From the NCBI RefSeq assembly GCF_012328925.1, contig NZ_JAAXLS010000008.1, forward strand, positions 1 to 64,000: DNA of 64,000 bases, read 5' to 3'. The translations under genes and the position numbers were made by a program. The DNA is from Amycolatopsis acididurans (GTDB lineage: Bacteria > Actinomycetota > Actinomycetes > Mycobacteriales > Pseudonocardiaceae). Positions 55,040 to 63,849 of the stretch are shown here, piece by piece; within the stretch, counting starts at the first letter, position 1; each line of letters begins with the position of its first letter. A model generated the notes under the pieces. The model did no database searches, was not told where the DNA came from, and saw only the letters and a program-made list of their open reading frames with translations.

Positions 55040-56181
55040 CGCGGTCCTTCCTTTCCGGGGTTCTTGCGCGAAAATCCCGTGATCCTGCGACCGATCGCCG
55101 CGAGGCCCCCGGGTTCGAACAGCACGACGAGGATGATCGCCGCGCCGTAGACGAAGGTGCTCACCAGAACGGGCGTGAACGCGCCCGCGCCGCTTTGGGT
55201 GAACAGGCCGGACTGTGTCGAGTACAGGGCGAGCACCTGCGGCAGCCCGTTCACGATCAGTGCGCCGACGAGCGCGCCGCCGACCGAGCCGAGGCCGCCG
55301 ATGATCACCATCGCGAGGTAGGCGATGGACACGTTGATGCCGTAGGTGCCGTACTCGCTCTCGTCCGGTTTGAGGATGTCGAACCACAGCACGGTCATCA
55401 CGCCCGCGAGTCCCGCGTACGCCGAGGAGATCGTGAAGGCGCCCGCCTTCGCCCGTGCGACGTTGACGCCCATCACGGCCGCCGAGGCCTCGTTGTCCCG
55501 CACCGCACGCCACGACCGGCCGACCCTGCCCTTGACCGCGCCCCACGCGAGCACGAGCGCGACGATCGTCAACGCCAGGAACAGGTACCAGGACCGCTCG
55601 GCCTGCCGCAGCGGCACACCGAGGATTTCCACGTGCGGGCCGGAATTGTCGAACGGGAAACCGAACAGCCGGAACCGCGTGGGTTGCCTGCCGGTCGACG
55701 TGCCGCCGGTGAGCTTCGAGGCGGACTGTCCGAAGTAGAGTCCGAGGAACACCAGCGAAAGCGAGGCCACGCCGAGATAGATCCCGCGCAGCCGCCCCGC
55801 CACCGGGGCGAACGCCAGTCCGAGCAACGCGGTGAACGCGACCGCGAGCACCAGCGACAGCAACGGGTCCAGCCCGAACCCGATCACCCGTTCGTCGTTC
55901 GTCGGCCCGGACAGCACGCAGTACGCGGTGCCGCCGGCGAGCAGGAAGAACGCGTGCGCGAGCGACAACTGCCCGGCCTGCCCCACCAGCAGCGTGAGCC
56001 CGATCGCGCCGACGGCGCCGACCATCGCGTACTCGCCGGCCTTGAGCCACTGCGCGTCGAGATACAGCGGCAGCGCGAGCAGCACGACCAGCAGCGCGAC
56101 CCACGCGAGAATTCGCAGCCACCGTAACCGTTTCGGCGCGGCGACGACCGGGACGGGCTTGCTGACGACCGCACTAGACAC
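55036..56181 (-). CDS. Liv-type ABC permease, LivM-like
   Basis: A 381-residue permease with about ten hydrophobic helices. Hallmarks are GAVGAIGLTLLVGQAGQLSLAH, IYLGVASLSLVFLGLY, WRAVRDNEASAAVMGVNVAR and MVIIGGLGSVGGALVGALIV. It forms the channel with LivH. GTG 56181 overlaps the livH end by 8 bp, and its stop overlaps the binding-protein start. Confidence 0.93.
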   Translation of the reverse strand: MSSAVVSKPVPVVAAPKRLRWLRILAWVALLVVLLALPLYLDAQWLKAGEYAMVGAVGAIGLTLLVGQAGQLSLAHAFFLLAGGTAYCVLSGPTNDERVIGFGLDPLLSLVLAVAFTALLGLAFAPVAGRLRGIYLGVASLSLVFLGLYFGQSASKLTGGTSTGRQPTRFRLFGFPFDNSGPHVEILGVPLRQAERSWYLFLALTIVALVLAWGAVKGRVGRSWRAVRDNEASAAVMGVNVARAKAGAFTISSAYAGLAGVMTVLWFDILKPDESEYGTYGINVSIAYLAMVIIGGLGSVGGALVGALIVNGLPQVLALYSTQSGLFTQSGAGAFTPVLVSTFVYGAAIILVVLFEPGGLAAIGRRITGFSRKNPGKEGPR

Positions 56182-57052
56182 GGGTGCTCTCCCTCGTTCC
56201 GAACAGTCCCGACGGCCGGACCACGAGCACGACGAGCATCACGAGAAACACCGCGCTCTTGGAGAAGGCGAACGAGATGTACTGCGCGGAAAGCGCCTCC
56301 GTGAGCCCGACGATCAGCCCCCCGACCACCGCGCCCGCCGTCGAGTCCAGGCCGCCGAGGATGGCGGCGGGGAACGCGGCGAGCGCGATGGAGTGCGTGC
56401 CACGGGACAGTCCCGAGCCCGAGAAGTCCTGTGTGGCGATGAACAGCACCGCCACCCCGGCGAGCAGCCCGGCCACCACCCACGCGGTGGCGGTCACCAG
56501 CGAACTGCGGATGCCCATCAACGCGGCGGCTTCCCGGTTCTCCGCCTGCGCCCGCATCGCGATGCCCCAGTTCGAGTACTTGAACGCGAGGTAGAACGCG
56601 GTGATCAGCACGGCGGCGACGCCGAGTGCGACGAGGTGGGTTCGGAACAGCGTGATTCCGCCGACCTGCACGGGTTTGGCGTCCCATGCGTCACCGATGA
56701 ACGGGACGGTGACCCCGATCCGCCGCACGATCTCCTCGGTGACGATCACGTCGATGCCGATCGTCAGCAGCGCGAGACTCGCCGGGTCGGCCAGCCGGGA
56801 CCGCGACAGCAACAGGCGTTCGATCACCAGCGCGAGCAGTCCCGCGGTGACGATGCCGAGCACCGCCGCACCGCCCCAGCCCAGCGCTTCACGCGTGACG
56901 ACGACGATGTAGCCGCCGAAGAGCACGAGCGAGCCGTGCGCGAAGTTGATCACCTCGGTGGACTTGAAGATGATGACGAACCCCAGCGCCAGCAACGCGT
57001 ACACCGCGCCCTTGCCGAGACCGTTGACCACCAGCTGCAGAAACGTGCTCAC
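56174..57052 (-). CDS. Liv-type ABC permease, LivH-like
   Basis: A 292-residue permease: VVNGLGKGAVYALLALGFVI, STEVINFAHGSLVLFGGY, AMRAQAENREAAALMGI and AFPAAILGGLDSTAGAVVGG are the LivH signatures. GTG 57052 overlaps the livG stop (GTGA). It pairs with LivM. Confidence 0.93.
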   Translation of the reverse strand: MSTFLQLVVNGLGKGAVYALLALGFVIIFKSTEVINFAHGSLVLFGGYIVVVTREALGWGGAAVLGIVTAGLLALVIERLLLSRSRLADPASLALLTIGIDVIVTEEIVRRIGVTVPFIGDAWDAKPVQVGGITLFRTHLVALGVAAVLITAFYLAFKYSNWGIAMRAQAENREAAALMGIRSSLVTATAWVVAGLLAGVAVLFIATQDFSGSGLSRGTHSIALAAFPAAILGGLDSTAGAVVGGLIVGLTEALSAQYISFAFSKSAVFLVMLVVLVVRPSGLFGTRESTRV

Positions 57053-57822
57053 GTCGCGGCCTCCGTGCCCAGATATGCCTTCACGACTTCGGGATCGGCC
57101 TGCACCTCGGCCGGTGTGCCGTCGGCGATCCGGCGGCCGAAGTCCAGCACCGTGACCCGGTCGGCGATGCCCATCACCAGGCCCATGTCGTGCTCCACGA
57201 GCAGGATCGAGATGCCGAGTTCGGCGCGCACGTCCTCGATCGTCGTCGCCAGGTCCGCCGTCTCGCCCGCGTTCATGCCCGCGGCGGGTTCGTCGAGCAG
57301 GAGCAGCACGGGTTCGACCGCGAGCGCGCGGGCGATGTCCACGCGCTTGGTCGCGCCGTAGGGCAGTGCGCCGACCGGGGTGTGCGCGAGCTCTCCGATG
57401 CCGAGGAACTCGCAGATCTCCAGGGCCCGCTCGGCATGGCGGCGTTGCTGCCGCATGGCCCACGGCAGGCGCAGTCCGGCGGCCAGGAAGCCGCCGCTGG
57501 TCAGCGCGTGCCTGCCGAGCATCACGTTGTCCAGCACCGTGGAACCGGGGGACAGCGCGGCGTTCTGGAACGCGCGCCCGATCCGCAGCCGCGCCAGCTT
57601 GTGCGCGCGAAGCCCGGTGATGTCCTCCTCGCCGAGCAGCACCCGGCCTTCGCTCGCGCGGTAGAGCCCGCTGATCACGTTGAAACAGCTGGACTTTCCG
57701 GCGCCGTTGGGGCCGATGAGGGCATGCAGCGCGCCGGGTTTCACGGTGAAGGACACCCCGTCGAGCGCGGTGAGGCCACCGAATCGGAGGGTCAGGTTCT
57801 CGACCCTGAGCTCGGGGATCAT
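57049..57822 (-). CDS. Liv-type ABC ATPase, LivG-like
   Basis: A 257-residue ATPase with Walker A LIGPNGAGKSSC, Q-loop segment RIGRAFQNAALSPGSTV, a variant signature motif PYGATKRVDIARAL and Walker B PVLLLLDEPAAGMN, plus LLVEHDMGLVMGIADRVTVL. ATG 57822 overlaps the livF stop (ATGA). The signature LPYGATKR departs from the usual LSYGxQR, a small oddity. Confidence 0.92.
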   Translation of the reverse strand: MIPELRVENLTLRFGGLTALDGVSFTVKPGALHALIGPNGAGKSSCFNVISGLYRASEGRVLLGEEDITGLRAHKLARLRIGRAFQNAALSPGSTVLDNVMLGRHALTSGGFLAAGLRLPWAMRQQRRHAERALEICEFLGIGELAHTPVGALPYGATKRVDIARALAVEPVLLLLDEPAAGMNAGETADLATTIEDVRAELGISILLVEHDMGLVMGIADRVTVLDFGRRIADGTPAEVQADPEVVKAYLGTEAAT

Positions 57823-58628
57823 CCGGCCCACCTCGACAGTTCCTTGCGTCCGGTGCGCCCGCGCGCGGCGCGTGCCTCCTCCGCGGCCATGGCGTCGGAT
57901 TCGGCGTGCCCGCCGAGGTAGAGCCGCTGCACGTCCTCGCTCCGCTCGAGTTCGGCGGTGGTGCCGGACAGGGCGACCCGGCCGACCTCGAACACCACGG
58001 CGTGATCGGCGACCCGCAGCGCCATCGTGGCGTTCTGTTCGACCAGCACGACCGCCGTGCCCTGCTCGTGGATCTCGCGGATGATGTCGCTGATCTGCCC
58101 GACGAGCTTGGGTGCGAGCCCCAGGGAAGGCTCGTCCAGCAGCAGCAGTCTCGGCGTGGACATCAGTGCACGGCCGATCGCGAGCATCTGCTGTTCGCCG
58201 CCGGAGAGCAGCCCGGCGCGTTGCCTTGCTCGTTCGGCCAGCACGGGGAACAGCTCGTGCACGCGTTTGCGTGCGGCGCTCCGCTGGGCGCCGGTGCGGG
58301 CGCCGATCGCGCCGGCGCGCAGGTTCTCGTCGACGGTCATGCGCGCGAAGATCTGGCGGCCCTCGGGCACCCCGACCACGCCGAGCCGCACGATCGCGGC
58401 CGGATCGAGCCGGTCGACACGGGTGTCGCCGTAGCGGACCTCGCCACCCGTCACGGTGCCGCGGTGCATGCGCAGCGTGCCCGAGATGGTGCGGAGCAGG
58501 GTGGACTTACCGGCCCCGTTGCTGCCCAGCACCGCGAGCACGCTGTCGTCGTGGACCTCCAGGTCCACGCCGTGGAGCGCGGCCACTGACCGGCCGTAGC
58601 GCACATGCAGGTCTCGCACACTCAGCAC
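57819..58628 (-). CDS. Liv-type ABC ATPase, LivF-like
   Basis: A 269-residue ATPase: Walker A VLGSNGAGKSTLLRTISGT, VGVPEGRQIFARMTVDENL, signature LLSGGEQQMLAIGRALMSTP, Walker B RLLLLDEPSLGLAP and VVLVEQNATMALRVADHAVV. GTG 58628 is preferred for its GGAGGAGG site; upstream codons read poorly. It is first in the livF-G-H-M-binding-protein run, all joined by stop-start overlaps. Confidence 0.92.
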   Translation of the reverse strand: MLSVRDLHVRYGRSVAALHGVDLEVHDDSVLAVLGSNGAGKSTLLRTISGTLRMHRGTVTGGEVRYGDTRVDRLDPAAIVRLGVVGVPEGRQIFARMTVDENLRAGAIGARTGAQRSAARKRVHELFPVLAERARQRAGLLSGGEQQMLAIGRALMSTPRLLLLDEPSLGLAPKLVGQISDIIREIHEQGTAVVLVEQNATMALRVADHAVVFEVGRVALSGTTAELERSEDVQRLYLGGHAESDAMAAEEARAARGRTGRKELSRWAG

Positions 58629-58779
58629 CGCGGACGCCTCCTCCGCTCGTGTGACAGGGGTCACCCTCGGTGGCCGTAATCCTTGATCCCTTCCCCGCGA
58701 CCCGACACCCCCACCTGGAGAGGGTGCGGACACGAAACGGACACAGCGCGCGGCCGAACAGCGCAACGGGTGAGTGCAC

Positions 58780-59403
58780 TCAGAGCAGGCCGGCTTCGCT
58801 GGCCTTGCCGATCGCCTCGACGCGGTTGCGGGCGCCGAGCTTGTGCAGCGCGGACTGCAGGTAGGTCTTCACCGTGTTGCGGGTCAGCCCGGTGGTTTCC
58901 GCGATCTCCGGGTTGGTCTGGCCCTGCGCCGCCAGCCGCAGCACCTCGTACTCGCGGCGGGTGAGCCCGCTGCGCGCGAGCGCATCCGACTGCTGTCCTT
59001 GATCGGGCAGGATCCGGGGATCCACCACGCGCTCGCCCCGCAGCACCCGCCGCAGCGCCGACACCAGGTCGGTGCCCGCGACGTCCTTGAGCAGGCAGCC
59101 GTTGGCGCCCGCGTCGAGCGCCGCGCACAGCCCCTGGTGGTCGCCGTGCGCGGTGAACACGACGATCCGTCCGCCGGGGTGGATCTGGCGCAGTGCGGCG
59201 ATCACCTCGGGGGCGAGCATGTCCGGCAGGCGCAGGTCCAGCAAGATCAGATCCGGCCGCAGTTCGGCGACCCTGACGAGCGCGGCGCGCCCCGACTCGG
59301 CGGCCCCGACCAGCCGCAACGTGGGATCCGACCGGAGCAGCAGGGTCACGCCGTCGCGCACGACAGGATGGTCGTCGACCACCATCACCGACGCGGCGGT
59401 CAT
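58780..59403 (-). CDS. NarL/LuxR-family response regulator
   Basis: A 207-residue regulator. The receiver has VMVVDDHPVVRDGV, phospho-Asp56 in LILLDLRLPDM and the Lys in GCLLKDVAG. The C-terminal LuxR HTH has LTRREYEVLRLAAQG and EIAETTGLTRNTVKTYLQSA. The ATG at 59403 overlaps the kinase stop (ATGA). It lies 151 bp upstream of livF on the same strand and may control that operon (inference). Confidence 0.92.
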   Translation of the reverse strand: MTAASVMVVDDHPVVRDGVTLLLRSDPTLRLVGAAESGRAALVRVAELRPDLILLDLRLPDMLAPEVIAALRQIHPGGRIVVFTAHGDHQGLCAALDAGANGCLLKDVAGTDLVSALRRVLRGERVVDPRILPDQGQQSDALARSGLTRREYEVLRLAAQGQTNPEIAETTGLTRNTVKTYLQSALHKLGARNRVEAIGKASEAGLL

Positions 59404-60566
59404 GGCGCGGGAACCTCGGGAACCCAGGCCCGCAGGGTGCATCCGCAGTCCTCGTCGCGTACCAGGCTGACCCGGCCGCCCAGCCGCGCGGCGCGTTCGG
59501 CGAGCGAGCGCAGGCCCATCCCGCTGCCCGGTGCATCCTCGGCGGCCTCGCCGCTGCCGTCGTCGGCGACGACCACCTGCACCCCGCCGGCGCTCGGGCC
59601 GAGGCTGACCACGACCGAACAGGCCCTGGCGTGTTTCTCGACGTTGAGCAGTCCCTCCCGCACGGCGCTGATCAACAGGGCGGTGCGTTCGGCGTCGAGC
59701 GGGCGCACGGGTGCGAGCTGAACGAACCGGGCGGGTACGCCGCACCGGGATTCGAACGAGCGGCAGTGCTCGCCGACCTCGACCGGCAGGGCACGTTCGG
59801 GGGTGGACTCGGCCAGCGCCAGCAGCGATTCGCGCAGCGCGGTCGAGGCCGCGGCGACGTCGCGTTCGAGTTCGTGGAGTCGTTGCCGCAGCGCGGGATT
59901 GTCGGCGATGTCGTCGCGCAGCCCGCGTACCTGGACGCCGATGGAGAACAGCAGCGCGCCCACCGAATCGTGCAGCGCGCTCTGCATCCGCCGCCGCTCG
60001 GCCGACACCGCGTCCGCGCGGGTCGATTCGGCGACACTGGCCAGGCGCAGTGCCTTCGCCGCCTGCTCCGCGATCGATTCGAGATCGTGCACCGCGGCGT
60101 CGCCGAACGTCGCCGACTCGCGCAGCGCTGCGTAGGCCACCGCGACCGGCTGTCCTTCGCGGCCGAGGATCGGCACGGCGACCATCGCGCGCAGGCTCTC
60201 CTGCCGGACCTGTGCGTCGAACTGGTGGGTGATCGTGTGGGAGCTGAGGTAGTCGGACACGCGCACCGGTTTGCCGAGCGCGAGCGCCCGGCCGCCGATG
60301 CCCTGTCCGGTGGGCACCAGCAGGTTCTGCATCGCCTCGGTGCGGTTGCCCGACATCCACCGCACGACCGCGAACTCCGGCCGTTCGAGATCGCCGACGA
60401 ACGCCGCGTGCGCGCCGAGGCGCTCGCGGATCAGCTGCGCGGTGCCGTGCAGCGCGACGACGCGGTCGAGCGCGCCGATCAGCCCTTCGCGCTCGCGCAG
60501 CAGTTCGTCGAGCAGGTTGCTCTGCTCGGCTGCCCGCGCCTTCGCGACTCGCTCCGTTGCGGCCAC
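59400..60566 (-). CDS. GAF-domain sensor histidine kinase, NarL-partner type
   Basis: A 388-residue soluble kinase with no membrane segment. A GAF domain spans about residues 40-180 (GQGIGGRALALGKPVRVSDY, AMVAVPILGREGQPVAVAYA). A HisKA_3 region follows with the phospho-His in RRMQSALHDSVGALLFSIGV near 200. The HATPase domain has VREGLLNVEKHA, VVADDGSG and GSGMGLRSLAERA. It should sense a cytoplasmic ligand or redox state and signal to the coupled LuxR-type regulator. GTG 60566 is the start. Confidence 0.9.
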   Translation of the reverse strand: MAATERVAKARAAEQSNLLDELLREREGLIGALDRVVALHGTAQLIRERLGAHAAFVGDLERPEFAVVRWMSGNRTEAMQNLLVPTGQGIGGRALALGKPVRVSDYLSSHTITHQFDAQVRQESLRAMVAVPILGREGQPVAVAYAALRESATFGDAAVHDLESIAEQAAKALRLASVAESTRADAVSAERRRMQSALHDSVGALLFSIGVQVRGLRDDIADNPALRQRLHELERDVAAASTALRESLLALAESTPERALPVEVGEHCRSFESRCGVPARFVQLAPVRPLDAERTALLISAVREGLLNVEKHARACSVVVSLGPSAGGVQVVVADDGSGEAAEDAPGSGMGLRSLAERAARLGGRVSLVRDEDCGCTLRAWVPEVPAP

Positions 60567-60615
60567 GCGCCAACCATAAGCCGAAGAGAGGCTTCGGGCA
60601 TAGAGCGCGGAAACG

Positions 60616-60666
60616 CCGTGAGGGACCCTCTCCCGGCGTCCGGCGCCAGGAGGGGGTCCCTCACGG
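60616..60666 (-). terminator. Hairpin terminator after the S53 protease gene
   Basis: CCGTGAGGGACCC (60616-60628) pairs with GGGTCCCTCACGG (60654-60666), a perfect 13-bp stem with a GC-rich 25-nt loop, directly past the protease stop and before the kinase gene. Confidence 0.7.
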
Positions 60667-60677
60667 GGAAGTGCGAG

Positions 60678-62609
60678 CTACGGGGCGATCAGGAACGGCA
60701 GGCCGTTGGGCGAGCCGAGTCCGGTCACGTTGTCGTAGCCGCCGGTGGTGTGGATCGTCAGGTTCGGATAGTCGAACGTGCGGGCACTGACCACCAGGCC
60801 CTTCGAGTCGTCCACCGAGTTCGCGTAGTCGACGCGCTCCACCGCTCCGTCCACATGCGACACATCGGTGATCGCGGCCGAACGGTAGGACGCGTAGGCC
60901 ATCGGGTTGATGAACCCGTGGTGGAAGTGCGCCAGGCTGTCCGACACGGCCACGATCCCGGCGAGCACCGGCGACGACAGGCTCGTGCCGCCGATGCGGT
61001 ACTGGCTGTAGTACACGCCGTCGGGGAAGGTCTGCGTCTGCCCGATCAGAAAGCCCGTGTTCGGGTCGCCGACCGCCGAGATGTCCGGCACCACGCGGCC
61101 CTTGGCCTTGCCGTGCTGGTTCTGGGTCGACAGCTGGTCGGGCACCACGCCACGCTGGTAGAAGGGCTGGTCGAAGATCGTCGACGTGCCGCCACCGGAA
61201 CCGGAGGTGTACGCGCCGGGCGCGGCCGGGGTGTAGGTGCCACCGGAGAGCGTGCTCTTGCCCGTCTCCCAGCCGGTTTCGAAGATCTTCTTGCCGTCCT
61301 GGCCCACCGCGAGGCTGGTGCCGCCGACCGCGGTGACCCAGGTGCCCGTGGCGGGGAAGTCCGCCGACGGGGTGCCGAGGCGCGCGGCCTCGTCACCGTT
61401 GTCACCCGAGGAGAAGTAGACGCCGATGCCCTCCATCGCCGCCTGCACCTCGATCTGGTTCCAGGTGCGCACCTCCGAGGCCGGGATGTCCTCGCCCGCG
61501 TCGCCGTAGGAGTTGGAGATGATGTCCGCCTTGTGCCCGGCGACGATCCAGTTCAGCGCCTCGTCCAGCGACGCGTCCTGGCAGTCCGAGCTGCCGACGT
61601 AGAGGATGCCGGCGCCCGGCGCCATCGCGTGTACGGCCTCGACGTCGAGCGTCTGCTCGCCGTACCAGCCCGCCGCGTCACACTGGTCCGCGGGTTCCTG
61701 CGCCGGATTGGCCGGGAAGACCTTCTCCGAGAACTGGGACTGGCGCAGCGGGTTGCCCGGGTCGTTGCGCTTGGCGTACTCGGCCGCGTCGGCGTACAGC
61801 GTCGGCGAGGCGAAAGCGTCCACAATGGCCACCGTCGTGCCGCTGCCGTTGGCGCCGGTCTGGTCGATGCCGTAGGCGGAACGCAGTTGCGCGGGGGTGT
61901 AGCCACACGGCGCGTACGGCAGGTTCTTGCCCGCGTAGGCCGGGTCCGTGGTGTCGACCTTCTCGCCGTAGTAGCTGCTGCACGGCGGCGCGTTGCGGAA
62001 ACCGGCCGGCGGCGGCACGTCGGCCGGGGTGCCCTGGGTGTGATCCGGCGTCAGCAGCTGCGTGGCCTGGTCCACCCCGACGACGCCGAGGACCGAGCTC
62101 GCCAGCCCGGCGGGCACCGACAGCTCCTTGTCCGCGGCACGCAGGATGCGACCGTCCACTTTATATCCGGCCAGTGCGATACCGAACGCCTTCTCGACCT
62201 GGTCGGCGGTGCCGGTGGCCTCGACGTAGGCCTTGTTCGACGGCATGTCGCCGATCGCGAACCCGCTGCCGGAGAGCCAGTTCCGCACGGAGGTGACCGT
62301 GTCGTCGGTCGCGGCGAAGCGGTCGCGTACCTGGTCCGGGGTGAGGTACTGGCGATAGGTCTTGCTCGCCGGGTCGCTCACCGCCTGCGCGGCGGATTCA
62401 GCGCCTGCCTGGTCACGCATGGCCAGGTAGACCCGGAAGCTGAGTTTCGACGACGGTGCAGTGTCGGTGACCTTCGTCTGCGGCGTGGCCCATCGAGGAT
62501 GGGACGCCGGGATCACGGCGCGCCCCTGCGCCGTGGCGATGCCCGGCACCGCGGCGCTCACCCCGCCCACGACGGCGAGCGAAACGAACAGGCTCAAAGC
62601 TCTTCGCAC
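60678..62609 (-). CDS. Secreted S53-family (sedolisin/kumamolisin-like) peptidase
   Basis: A 643-residue pro-enzyme. A Sec signal peptide (to about residue 28, ATAQ) is followed by an S53 pro-domain (40-190, SKTYRQYLTPDQVRDRFAAT). The catalytic domain has Glu and Asp in GEQTLDVEAVHAMAPGAGI, the oxyanion Asp region ISNSYGDAGED, and the nucleophile in IGGTSLSSPVLAGIVAVSD. The C-terminal Ca-site signature NVTGLGSPNG is present. Such enzymes are acid-stable endopeptidases that mature by self-cleavage outside the cell. GTG 62609 has GGGGGAAG upstream. A 10-bp palindrome lies in its promoter region. Confidence 0.93.
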   Translation of the reverse strand: MRRALSLFVSLAVVGGVSAAVPGIATAQGRAVIPASHPRWATPQTKVTDTAPSSKLSFRVYLAMRDQAGAESAAQAVSDPASKTYRQYLTPDQVRDRFAATDDTVTSVRNWLSGSGFAIGDMPSNKAYVEATGTADQVEKAFGIALAGYKVDGRILRAADKELSVPAGLASSVLGVVGVDQATQLLTPDHTQGTPADVPPPAGFRNAPPCSSYYGEKVDTTDPAYAGKNLPYAPCGYTPAQLRSAYGIDQTGANGSGTTVAIVDAFASPTLYADAAEYAKRNDPGNPLRQSQFSEKVFPANPAQEPADQCDAAGWYGEQTLDVEAVHAMAPGAGILYVGSSDCQDASLDEALNWIVAGHKADIISNSYGDAGEDIPASEVRTWNQIEVQAAMEGIGVYFSSGDNGDEAARLGTPSADFPATGTWVTAVGGTSLAVGQDGKKIFETGWETGKSTLSGGTYTPAAPGAYTSGSGGGTSTIFDQPFYQRGVVPDQLSTQNQHGKAKGRVVPDISAVGDPNTGFLIGQTQTFPDGVYYSQYRIGGTSLSSPVLAGIVAVSDSLAHFHHGFINPMAYASYRSAAITDVSHVDGAVERVDYANSVDDSKGLVVSARTFDYPNLTIHTTGGYDNVTGLGSPNGLPFLIAP

Positions 62610-62640
62610 TGGGGACTTCCCCCTTCTTGAGTTATGCGGA

Positions 62641-62650
62641 ACTGCGCAGT
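62641..62650. promoter_or_regulatory. 10-bp palindrome upstream of the S53 protease
   Basis: ACTGCGCAGT is a perfect palindrome 32 bp before the protease start, in a locally AT-richer segment. It could be a regulator site; a chance occurrence is also possible. Confidence 0.3.
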
Positions 62651-62657
62651 GAGATTA

Positions 62658-62673
62658 GAGCCGAAAACGGCTC
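62658..62673 (-). terminator. Small hairpin after mtnA
   Basis: GAGCCG-AAAA-CGGCTC (62658-62673) is a 6-bp stem with a tetraloop, about 70 bp past the mtnA stop on the minus strand. Weak, but the only stem in the mtnA-protease gap. Confidence 0.35.
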
Positions 62674-62740
62674 AGGGGAAGAAAATCCTCGACAGATACT
62701 GAAAAGTCTGATTTCCGCACATCGTAGGGAAAGGGACAAA

Positions 62741-63721
62741 TCAGGCCAAAGGCAGAATTCCCTGGTCAGTGACCACCGCGGTGATCAAATCCGCGGGTGT
62801 GACGTCGAACGCGGGGTTGAACACCGCGGCGTCGTCGGGTGCCACGCGGCGGCCGCCGAACTCGGTCACTTCCGCCGCGGACCGCTCCTCGATGACGATG
62901 TGCTCGCCGCCGGGCAGTGTCCTATCCACAGTGGACTCCGGTGCGACGACGAAGAACGGCAGCCCGTGCCGTGCCGCCGCGAGTGCGAGCGGATAGGTGC
63001 CGATCTTGTTGGCCACGTCACCGTTCGCCGCGATGCGGTCCGCGCCGACCACGACGCAGTCGATCAGACCACGTGCCATCGCGGTCGCGGCCGCGGAGTC
63101 GGGCAGTACCCGGTAGGGCACCCCGGCCTGCGCCAGCTCCCAGGCGGTGAGCCGCGCACCCTGCAACAGCGGCCGCGTCTCGTCGGCGAAGACGTACTCG
63201 ACGTGCCCGGCGGTGTGCAGGTGCCACACCACGCCGAGCGCGGTACCCCAGCCGACCGTGGCCAGCCTGCCCGCGTTGCAGTGGGTCAGCAGGCGCAGCG
63301 GGCGGCGGGCGCAGCGGTCCAGGATCGCCTCGGCGGCGCGCGCCGACGCCTGCCGGTTGGCGGTCTCGTCCTCGTCCAGCACCGCCTTCGCCTCGACGAG
63401 TACCGCCTGCCCGCCCTCGGGGAGCTTCGCGAGCGCCCGCCGCACGCCCCAGCTCAGGTTCACGGCGGTCGGCCGGGCCTCGGCGAGCCGTTTGGCGTCG
63501 GCCTCGACCGCGGCGTGGTCGGCGCCGTGCCGCAGCGCCGACATCGCCGTGCCGAGCGCGCCTGCGGCACCGAGTGCGGGCGCCCCTCGCACGGCGAGGC
63601 GGCGGATCGCGTCGATCAGCTCGTCGACCGTGCGCAGGCGCAGCGTCGAGAAGGCCCCGGGCAGCGCGCACTGGTCGATGATCACGACGGCGTCTTCGTC
63701 CCAGTCGATCGTCCTGCGCAC
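62741..63721 (-). CDS. mtnA: S-methyl-5-thioribose-1-phosphate isomerase MtnA
   Basis: A 326-residue eIF2B-like enzyme of the methionine salvage pathway. Diagnostic segments are RLAVRGAPALGAAGALG, LLTHCNAGRLATVGWGTALG (catalytic Cys), VVGADRIAANGDVANKIGTY (catalytic Asp) and FFVVAPESTVD. It isomerises methylthioribose-1-phosphate to the ribulose form. No other mtn gene is adjacent. A divergent trpB2-like gene starts 128 bp away. Confidence 0.94.
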   Translation of the reverse strand: MRRTIDWDEDAVVIIDQCALPGAFSTLRLRTVDELIDAIRRLAVRGAPALGAAGALGTAMSALRHGADHAAVEADAKRLAEARPTAVNLSWGVRRALAKLPEGGQAVLVEAKAVLDEDETANRQASARAAEAILDRCARRPLRLLTHCNAGRLATVGWGTALGVVWHLHTAGHVEYVFADETRPLLQGARLTAWELAQAGVPYRVLPDSAAATAMARGLIDCVVVGADRIAANGDVANKIGTYPLALAAARHGLPFFVVAPESTVDRTLPGGEHIVIEERSAAEVTEFGGRRVAPDDAAVFNPAFDVTPADLITAVVTDQGILPLA

Positions 63722-63849
63722 GGGACTTACTGTAGTAGTGGAGGTCGAGCATCGGCGTGACCTGCCTCGGCTTCCCCGGTCAGCTCGTCGAACTGGATGT
63801 CACGGCCGCTCTGGCTTAGCGTGAACAAGCCGTCCACGGAGGTGCGTCC

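Noticed and set aside
58771..58782. 12-bp palindrome TGAGTGCACTCA at the end of the LuxR-type regulator gene
   Set aside because: It includes the stop codon of that gene and has no second copy nearby; too little to call it an operator.
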